DNA from: Piscicola geometra
Taxonomy: Eukaryota; Annelida; Clitellata; Hirudinida; Piscicolidae
Assembly (NCBI GenBank): GCA_943735955.1
Contig: OX030955.1
Location: 6,618,769 to 6,682,768 of the forward strand
Reading direction: 5' to 3'
Length of the DNA stretch: 64,000 bases
Position numbers and translations under genes: made by a program. The notes under the pieces are model-generated. The model did not search any database. It was given only the letters and a program-made list of their open reading frames with translations, and was not told the DNA's origin. Position 1 is the first letter of the stretch. Every line of letters begins with the position of its first letter. Shown in pieces: positions 13,788 to 22,364 of this stretch.

Positions 13788-15354
13788 TTAGTAGTAGAAG
13801 GGCATGTTGTAAGCAACGGGGTATGGTGCGAGAGGGGAGTAGGTGCCAGAGCCTATGATGCTGACAGGGGGGGTAGGTGCTCCGCTGGAATCGAGGGGCA
13901 AAGAAGCCACCTTGGTGACGACGTCGAAGCCTGAGAGCACCTTGGCGAAGGCGACGTATGAGCCGTCGAGTGAAGGGTTGTCGTTCGTGTTGATGAAGAA
14001 CTGACAACCATTCGAGTTCTTTCCTGGGGAGGGAGGAGAGTTTGTGGAGTGGAGTGGAGAATTATTGTTGTTGTTGTTGTTAATGAGGTCAGCATTGTTC
14101 AGTGAAGCTATCGGGAAATCGATTGAATCAGCATGAATGCTCTAAAATGATTTATTGTGCCAACTTTAAAGACTTAGTTCAATAATTGGGTATCATTTTT
14201 TGTATAAGAAACTCACATACCCTTGTTGACCATTCCGACCCATCCCTTGAGGTTGCGGAAGATGAAGTTTTCATCGGGGAAGTCTTCGTCTCCGTTGAAG
14301 ATGCTGTAGGAACCAGTGCCATTGAAGTTCACAACGTCCCCTCCTGTCAGGGTGAGGTTGTAGTTGATTTGTGGTGCTCGTGGTTAAAGTTTTGCTCTTT
14401 GTATTAGTCGTGTAGTCTTGGTTGATGAAGCTGAAGGGTTGAATTAAAGTTTAATGGTTGATGCAGTCATTGTGGATATTATTTAGTTGCTTTAACGGCA
14501 CAGTGTGATCAGTTTGAGTTGTTGCTTTATCAAATAATAGTACATGAGCATATTGGACAAACAGTGACCATGCATAAACTCTTCAAAAAACCTTGGATGG
14601 CCATTCCTGGGTAGACCCTGGTGATGGGCGTGTTCCGGTATCCGATGTTCTTGTGGTTGCTTGCCAGGGTGGCTGTTGTGTTGATTTCATCTTTTAAGGA
14701 GTACCCATCATCAAAGTATATCTATGTTCTACTATGTTCTATCACAAGCAAAAATCTGTCCTATTCTAAAATAACATATTTTTGAATAATTCATCTACTT
14801 TTTGCCAAGTTCTTCAAATTTGCACTGTATTTTATTCTAGAATAGCGTATGAATTTTTGCAATTCTGGAACCTTTAACTGCACAAATTTTAAATTGAAAA
14901 CAAATTATTCAAACAACTACTACTCTATGGAAAAACTTTCTGCTTGCGACGCAAAATAGATTTATTCATGAAAAATATATAAAAAGTACCAAAGTTGAGG
15001 CTTGTGATGGGAGTGGTGTCTCCGAAGAGGCCTATAACCACTCTGCCCCAGTACTCATCGCCTATGGACACGTCAAAGAAGACGTTCTTGGTGACCAGGG
15101 TGTTGTTGCAGATGGCCTGGTGATGAGGTTGATGATGATGGTGATTATGTTTATTTAATATTATGAGGGATGGAGTTGATCAAGATGAGGGCGTTGTGAG
15201 TTGTATGCAGGTTGAGGAAGATAATTAGAACATGTGAAACTGAAGATTGAATTTTTTTAACTTTAATATTTTAATGAAGTAGAAACAAACTTACCAATGA
15301 AAAACTTAAATGATAAAGTAAAACGAGGAAGAACAGTGCACTTTTGCAAGACAT
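13788..15354 (-). CDS. Secreted cyclophilin-type peptidyl-prolyl isomerase, divergent (208 aa, 5 exons)
   Basis: Exons on the minus strand: 15354-15295, 15116-14990, 14672-14592, 14343-14221, 14023-13788; phases agree. Exon 1 encodes a hydrophobic signal peptide (MSCKSALFFLVLLYHLSFSL). The rest is a cyclophilin fold: VFFDVSIGDEYWGRVVIGLF, then TRVYPGMAIQGGD, DENFIFRNL, NGCQFFINT and LDGSYVAFAKVLSGFDVV. Compared with human CypA, the catalytic Arg55, Gln63, Asn102, Gln111, Phe113 and Leu122 are kept. Phe60, Met61, Ala101, Trp121 and His126 are replaced by Met, Ala, Val, Ser and Tyr. Trp121 is the main cyclosporin contact, so drug binding is probably weak and activity reduced. The roughly 35-residue tail after FDVV is Pro/Tyr-rich with no KDEL-type retention signal, so secretion rather than ER residence is inferred. 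Confidence 0.9.
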
Positions 15355-16566
15355 GTTTCTGAAGCTTCTAGAAAGTTTTCATTAATTAAAAGACTTCTCG
15401 AAAGTTCCTTGAAGATCTCAGTGGCTTTTTGGTCTCAATTCTGTTCAGCTATCAATGCTCTATTATTAACTCTGTCATGGTGGCAGACGATATAACTAAG
15501 TAATTCAGTTCTCTTTAAGCAATCAAGCCAAATACACGAAAGCACGACAGAGAATAATAATAAAAAGAATCGAGACAACAGAAAGAACCGTAGTGATCAT
15601 AGCTTTCATTGAGTGAGTGGAGTTGATTAGCAAAAACGTGACGTAGTTGTAGTGAGACTTTGACACTAATAAGTGTCGTGATTGTGAAGTTCTCTAGCTC
15701 TGGCGTGCTTAAATGCCATCACTCAGGGTTTTTAAACAATTTTTATATAAAAACAAAATTCTTTAAAAGTTTACTATAAATTGAATAGCGGGAAAATCGA
15801 AAATAAATCATATTCCCAAGTTATTGAGTTCTCTCTGGCGAACGTTGGAATAAATCAGCAGCACCTTTTGAGCGAATTTGTTATATCGGTTTTGGTTTCA
15901 TTTAGATTTGCTAATTTTTACTGTTTTTATCGGTTTTCAATGATTCTGTTTACTTTGAGGAGTTCATTGGAGTAATGTATGGGGTTATTTCATTGATATT
16001 CTGATAGCATATCTGTGTTATGCCACTCAAGCTCTCCCAATTAAAATCGCAATCAGTATTTTGATTGGTTTGTGACCACATTAGGGGATCTTTGAACCTT
16101 GACTAAAGTGAATATGCACAATGATTAAGACATTTTCTTCTTCGAACATGTGCGGAGGCGCAATCTGTCAAATTTTCTATTGAAACAACTTTCAATTTTT
16201 ATTTTAAAGAAAATGTATCAACTGATTAAATTTTGATTAAAATGATGCAGAGAAATTGTTATCTTGTTTCGGCTGATAACGGCTAATTTATTTAGTTTCA
16301 TTGAACTCTAGCTTTCATTTTTGTTGATAACAACTCTTCAACGTTTCAGGTACACAATCAATCTGTAGTCACTTCAACAAAATAGTAAAATCACGTCAAA
16401 ACTTTGCCAATGTTTTTTCTGCTCTGAATCTGCTCTTCAATAGGCGGTAGAATTTGTTCAGAGATACGACGCTTCAAGATAACTAATATTTAAACGCCAA
16501 TTAGCTTATATCTACCTGACTTGGCTTTTTTTAACAAGATTAATATTGTACTGCCTGTCTTCACAA
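15355..16566. other. Intergenic, cyclophilin upstream region
   Basis: AT-rich DNA that should include the cyclophilin promoter. No coding exon or repeat was recognised. Confidence 0.45.
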
Positions 16567-18076
16567 TAGAGGTCGGACATGGACGGTTTTTCATCCCCGG
16601 TCCCGTCCCGTTCCCGAAATTTGTTTTCCCGTCCCGTACCGTTCCCGATGGGACATCAGAATTTTGATTCCCGTCCCGTCCCGTTTCCGAATTTTTTTTC
16701 CCGTCCCCTCCCGTTCCCGATATTTTTTTTCCCGTCCCGACCCGTTCCCGAAAGTTTTTTGTTTTTTTATTCATTTTCGCTGCCGTTTTCACTGGTCCCA
16801 AACTTGCTAGTTCTAACATTTCTTAAAATTTATTATTTGAAAGTCAGAGAATATTTCTTTTAATAAAATTAAAAAACACGATTTAAATTTCAAATGAAAG
16901 TATTGAAGTTAGTCATTGTTTTTGAGTAATTCAACCAAGTCTTTATTGTTTTTCACACGGGTTAAACCGTTAAGAGTTTCAGCTTTCAAATTAGATGATT
17001 TTGGGTCTGAAGTTAAACGACCACATATTGAAAAGTTCCGTTCACAGCGAATATAACTTGCAGATATACTAAACAAAATGTATGCTAATTCTTGTAGTAT
17101 TTTAAAATTGCTCATTTTATTCCAATAAAATAAAACATCTTTATAATCTTCGATTTTTTTGGGACGTAATTGTGAATATTTGTACAATTCATCCTCTTCT
17201 GAATTTTTTTCTTCGTTCATTATTATTAATTCTTCAATAATGTTAGAAATATGATTTTGACAACTTTCTTATTCTCCACAACTGCAAATATAGAATCATT
17301 CGTATAATTTGATAGTATAATTATTTTATTATAATTTTACGTTATAAAAACAAACATAATAGGTCTAAATAACCATCATTTGTTTTTTTTCTCAACGGCA
17401 CTGCAGCTTGGTCTGGCTGTACATAATAGAATTAAATTTTCTCTAATGAAAGTCTTGGTATTTATTTCTTTTCTATCCCAAACTTTTTTCCTTTATTCTT
17501 TCATACTGGGGATGCAACAGACATGCTGTCATCGGAATAAGGTCAATGGCATCTTTTCTTTTGTCGAAATGATCAACTGAGCAATCATTTGGAAACTAAT
17601 CATTCAAATTCAAAGTATTAATTTATAAAATTAAAATAATATAACTGACCATTTTGATTTCATCTTAAAAATTTTCATCATCACCCATTTGTTCTAATCT
17701 CCCTAATCTTTGGACTCATCATAACAACTTCAAATGTAGTGTTGGAGATTTCGACATTGGCAATGGTGGCTTCGTTACACATTCATATTGCATTTAATAC
17801 TTATTTTAAGTACGGAGTATCGATGAAATAAAGATTTCCATACTTAGAAGTTTGCTGAAAAATCATTGTTAAAAAATCCAATCCCAATAACTGTTATTCC
17901 CGTTTTTCCCGTTCCCGATTTAAAAGTTGATTCCCGTCTTTTCCCGTTCCCGTCCCGAAAACCTATTCCCGGTTCCCGACTTTTCCCGTCCCGAAATTAA
18001 TTTTCATTCCCGTTCCCGCGGGAGTCCCGCGGGTACCCGGTCAGATCGGGTACCCGGTCCGACCTCTACTTCATAA
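16559..18076 (-). mobile_element. hAT-superfamily DNA transposon, non-autonomous, with TIRs and 8-bp target duplication
   Basis: The element runs from 16567 to 18068 (1,502 bp). Its ends are perfect 12-bp inverted repeats, TAGAGGTCGGAC on the left and the complement on the right. They are flanked by CTTCACAA (16559-16566) and CTTCATAA (18069-18076), an 8-bp duplication with one mismatch. TIR start and duplication length are typical of hAT elements. Both subterminal regions (about 16595-16760 and 17895-18060) carry many copies of CCCGTCCCGTTCCCGA-like units, a possible transposase-binding zone. Only the C-terminal dimerisation segment of the transposase remains, so the element looks unable to move alone. 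Confidence 0.88.
16909..17220 (-). pseudogene. hAT transposase C-terminal dimerisation domain fragment
   Basis: A 103-residue open segment ending in the hAT dimerisation pattern: SNFKILQELAYILFSI, then a Cys/Glu/Arg-Asn-Phe-Ser core (RCERNFSICGRL, compare SERVFSxAG in intact proteins) and LNGLTRVKNN. The upstream DDE catalytic part was not found elsewhere in the element, so this is a remnant. Confidence 0.8.
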
Positions 18077-18418
18077 TGAAACAAACCAAAAAGATAAAGT
18101 TTGCCTACGATGAGTCCTTCAACATAGTGCACCGCCTTCTCTTTTCTTCACCTGAAGCCCTCTACTTGAGATTGAAGTGTCTTGAAGAAACCTTAAAAGC
18201 CTTTTCGCTTGAAGAAAAATCATCATCTCGTCCTCTCTTGAGCTCTCCCGCATCTATCTTTAGACCAACATTAGAAGTTTTCCGAACCTAGAAATTCATT
18301 TGATTGATTAATTGATCAGATCAAACTTTTAAAAGATAACGTAAAAATTCATAGATATATCGAGTTTTTATTATTATTTATATCTACTTTCTAACTAGTT
18401 GTTAGCTTCGACAAACTG
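18077..18418. other. Short intergenic gap before carboxypeptidase-like gene
   Basis: Likely promoter and 5' UTR of the following gene. No distinct element is visible. Confidence 0.4.
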
Positions 18419-21107
18419 ATGGCTAAACTGCAAATCTTGCTGCTTGTAGCAGTAGTTCTGCACAGCACCCTGGAAGGACACACGAGCCATGGGTGAGCTG
18501 CAATAATGAACGTGTATGACGATGCTTTGAATATGAATTATCAATACGTTGCCTCTAAAACCATCTAAAACCAATGCACAAAACCAGGTTTAAAATGTTC
18601 GCCAAAGACAACGAAGACTTGGTAAATAAACCTGGATAGAACGGCTTTCATTTACAACTTTTAATAATAGCAGTGTTTTCACAAATGACTGTCATTTTTA
18701 TGGCGAATAAAAATATTGTATAACGTTTTCAGAAAAGTAAGAAGCCGCTTCCAAGTCTAAATAAAATCTTAAAGAAGTCAGTCATTATCACTCTCATTCC
18801 AGCAGCATTTAACAAAAACAATTTATATTCGAACAAATTTAATATAAGCTTTTACACCTCATTCTCACTAATCGGTCTTCACCAGCATTTCACTTCACGA
18901 CGCACCATTCCAACCCTTCAGTTACAAGCTAGTGAAGAGTCATGGAAATGCATTTCTTCGAGACTTTTCCCTTCTGGGACACCTTCCCGATGATCCTTTC
19001 CCTGGAACAGAATTTCCTCACAATCGATTCCTGTCTTACCAGGAGGTTGGAGTGGTATGAAATGGATGTGAACTGGAATGTCAGTAGAATATAGATAGCT
19101 TGTGCTTTAGAGTAGTTAAAACCTAGTGTAGGTGTGATATGGCTCGGAAGTCAAATAAAATAGCATTTCACGATGATAATTACCAACTACAGCAGTGTAA
19201 CTGGTTGTCTGAGGTAGCCTTCAAAAGGCCCGATTTAGTCGCTGCCTTCGATCTGAACCACTTCGACAACGGGACTGAAATATGCGCCCTTTATGTTAGT
19301 TTCCTATATCAAATCTCTTTTCTTTAGTTTTCATATCCTTCTTCATGGGTCCTTTCTATTAGTTTTCTCATAACTTCTTCTTGAGATTCAAGTCGAAATC
19401 TCAAAACTTTAAAATATCATTGCTCATTTTTCTCGAATGATTGATTTTAATGTTGTTACCATCATCAGATCAATTATAAGCGCTTCAACTCGACTCTGGT
19501 GTGGATGGATGGCAACATAGCGGCGAAGGCTTGGATCTCTTCGGCATCTCTTCTTTCCTTCATCAACCAGGTACTTGCTTGATTAACTGCGGTGTTTAAC
19601 AATTGATTTATTCTATTTTTAATTGCACAGATTTTGAAGAATTTCATAAAATAATATTCATAGGACCAAATATTTTGACAGCTGATCTTTTCAAAAGACA
19701 AAATATCTCGTAAACTGCTCACTAACTACCGCTTCATCATCGTCCCGAACCTCAACCCTGACGGCTACGAGTACTCCAGAACTCATGTGAGTTGGTCTTC
19801 ACCTGAATTATCTAGAAGGACTCCTGACGATCGATTTAAGCCTGTAGACGCTATGAAGTGTTGAGAATTTCAAGTTAAAAGGCTGTTCATTTGTAACCAC
19901 TCGAGTGCATTCTGTAGTCTTCAGACTGCATTAATAGTAGTTTTAAGGTTGCTTGTGCGTTCTTGAGTGTTAAAATATAAGAACACTTTCACGTAAATGA
20001 GGTCCAAAGCATCACGCTATTTTGGAACGACAGGACCGCAGATGGACGAAGAACAGAAGGAGGGTGTCAAACGACCCTCCATGCTACGGAGTCAACCTCA
20101 ACAGAAACTTCGACGTCGGAACAATTGGTAACGATTGAAAAGATAATAGCGTACTGGCATTTTCAACTAAAAACGTTTCGTTGGAAAGCATCAAATATTC
20201 AAACTTTAATATATAATTTCACGTATGATCACTGATTACAAACAGTTCTTATCAATCAACACTTTAAACTCTTTTCCAACTCAGGCCAGTACAACGCCTG
20301 CTCAGAGAGTTACGGGGCAACCCCCTTTTCAGAACGTGAAACTTCGGCCATTCACGACGCCTTCAAGCTCTTCTCTCCAGTGGTTGTTTCTCTCTCTTTC
20401 CAGGCTCCTGGACAAAAATGGCTCTTGCCATACGCCTGCAGTTACAACAAACCGGCTGATTACGAAGAAATGGTGAGTGGGGCGGGATTTGCCGATGTTT
20501 GAAAGGGAAAGTGTAGGTTTTTTGTTCAAAACTATTTTTCACCAAGCCCCTTCCCTTCCGGCACCACCTTTCCAGAGAAGAGTAGGCAGCATAGCAGTTA
20601 AAGCCATCCACACAAACAGTGGAGTGAGGTACACCGTGGAAAAAGCTTCTAACGCGCTGAGTACGCTTCTTTTAAATGGATTTAATGGTTATATCGTAAA
20701 AAGTTCATTTTATAAAAATGAGTTAAACTTCCATTTAATTTTTTGCTACCAGCATTGTCCTCCAACTTTCTGCAGGAGGAGTGCATGGAGGTACTGCGAT
20801 CGACTGGAGCAAGCTGAAGATGAATGCCAGGTACTCTTACGGGGTGATGCTGAGACCCTTCCACGTCGGTGAGTGCTACGATGAACTGCATACAGTTGAA
20901 AGTTCTCAGTTAAAATGGTGGCATGAATCGAATGATGAAACTTAAAAATCCAAACAACCAGGGGATCCAGATGGAAGCGAGATTGAAGCTAAATGGATAG
21001 TGCCCACAAGCATGGACATTCTGTACGCAGTGGAGGCGGTCATGGATAACGCTGACCTCACGCCTCTTGAACCCGACCCTGATAGCACCCATGAATGTGA
21101 AAGATAG
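18419..21107 (+). CDS. Secreted M14 carboxypeptidase homologue lacking catalytic residues (407 aa, 12 exons)
   Basis: Exons: 18419-18492, 18588-18621, 18733-18776, 18886-19045, 19196-19294, 19469-19570, 19682-19786, 20034-20127, 20285-20472, 20576-20660, 20776-20868, 20962-21107 (TAG). The first 20 residues form a signal peptide. From about residue 104 the M14A fold follows: FLSYQE..WL, MDGNIAAKAWIS, IIVPNLNPDGYEYS, the W-K-R segment, GVNLNRNFD, ACSESYG..PFSERE and WLLPYAC. The functional residues are changed. In CPA numbering, zinc ligands His69 and Glu72 are Ala155 and Ala158, His196 is Leu274, and the general base Glu270 is Met353. Asn144/Arg145 (NLNRNFD) and the NPDG turn are kept. It is therefore probably a non-enzymatic, secreted pseudo-carboxypeptidase that might still bind peptides or inhibitors. 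The reading frame is intact with 11 good introns, so it is not simply a decayed pseudogene. Confidence 0.88.
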
Positions 21108-21874
21108 GAGTAGGAGGGAAAGGAAAAGTTATGAGCGTGGATAGTGAGATGTTTCAATGAGATGTAACTGGCTTATGTAAGACTTAATGCATTATACAAT
21201 GTTCAACTTGAGCTTCTTCAAGATTCTTTTGACAAAATGAGATTTTTTATCTATAAGAAAAAATATTCAATCATAACATCTTATCATTTAATTACTTTCA
21301 AAAATCCTTTATTGAAAGATTCACGTACTTCATACATTTGAAATGACATTAAGTTTTAAAACCGAAATGAATGAATCATTAACAATTTTGAAACCTAAGC
21401 AATGTTGCCATCTTGAAGGTCAGTTTTTCCTTACGCTGGATAGTTTTGTACTTTTTACTGTTACAATAAACATAAACATTCATCAATAAACAAAAAAATT
21501 ATTGTTTTTATTAAATATTTCAATTAATGAAAAAAACTTTAAAACTCTTCAAAATTCAAAACATTAAAGAAGCCCTCCAGAAAGACGGTGTGTTGTCTCT
21601 CTTATCATTCGTCTTCTCATGTTTTATTCTCTTGATTTTTGCTCACAAGGCCGTACAACAATTATTTTCTCTTTAATTTGTAGGCGATGGTAGAAATCCA
21701 ACTCACAAAATTATAACAAACCTCTAGAGTGTCAAATACTAGACCGTCGCCTTCCACGTCGATGTTGTAACTTGAACACATTCTTTTTTTAAACGCAGCC
21801 CACTTCTTGTAGCATAACTTTCAGTGCAGTCTATGCATTAAAAAACGTTTAATACCCAGTCTACCACTCAATCC
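21108..21874. other. Intergenic, carboxypeptidase-like 3' flank
   Basis: AT-rich. AATAAA near 21464 is a plausible poly(A) signal. No gene is seen. Confidence 0.45.
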
Positions 21875-22052
21875 CTAAAGAGACATGAAGGATACTGCTT
21901 TCACTCCATCTTTCACGTGCCGGATGATGTGGCCAAACCAAGTCAACTTTCGACGTTTGACTGTTGCAAGAGGAATTTTGTTGGGTACAACTAGTGCTGT
22001 TGTAATCTCATGGACGTAGTTGTTGGTTCTGTGCTCCAAGTAAGAGATAGTA
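21875..22052 (-). pseudogene. Non-LTR retrotransposon (RTE-like LINE) reverse transcriptase C-terminal fragment
   Basis: The minus strand encodes SYLEHRTNNYV followed by a variable stretch and ATVKRRKLTWFGHIIRHVKD. The KRRKLxWFGH(I/V)xRH motif is the familiar C-terminal end of animal LINE reverse transcriptases (RTE and related clades). Only about 60 residues survive, with a stop soon after. It lies between two plus-strand genes and represents an old, 5'-truncated insertion. Confidence 0.75.
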
Positions 22053-22364
22053 AGAGATGCTGTGGAGACATTTGGACTCAAAACACGCAACTAGTGATAG
22101 CTAAATCAATATAATTTATATATATAAAATGTTAATTAATTTTTTTCATATTATCAAGTAATAGTTTCTGAAAAAGTTATTTTCTTTAAAGGTAAAGTAT
22201 AAAAGTTAACTTAAAACGAAATATTATTTATCGCTACACACGAGAAGAGGTATGTTTGTCAAATATAAGAATTTATTTGTTCAAGAATAAAATATTATGT
22301 GCTTCAAAAAACATTATTTAACTGCAGTTAGAATATAATTTTTCAAACACAGATTGAATAAAAG

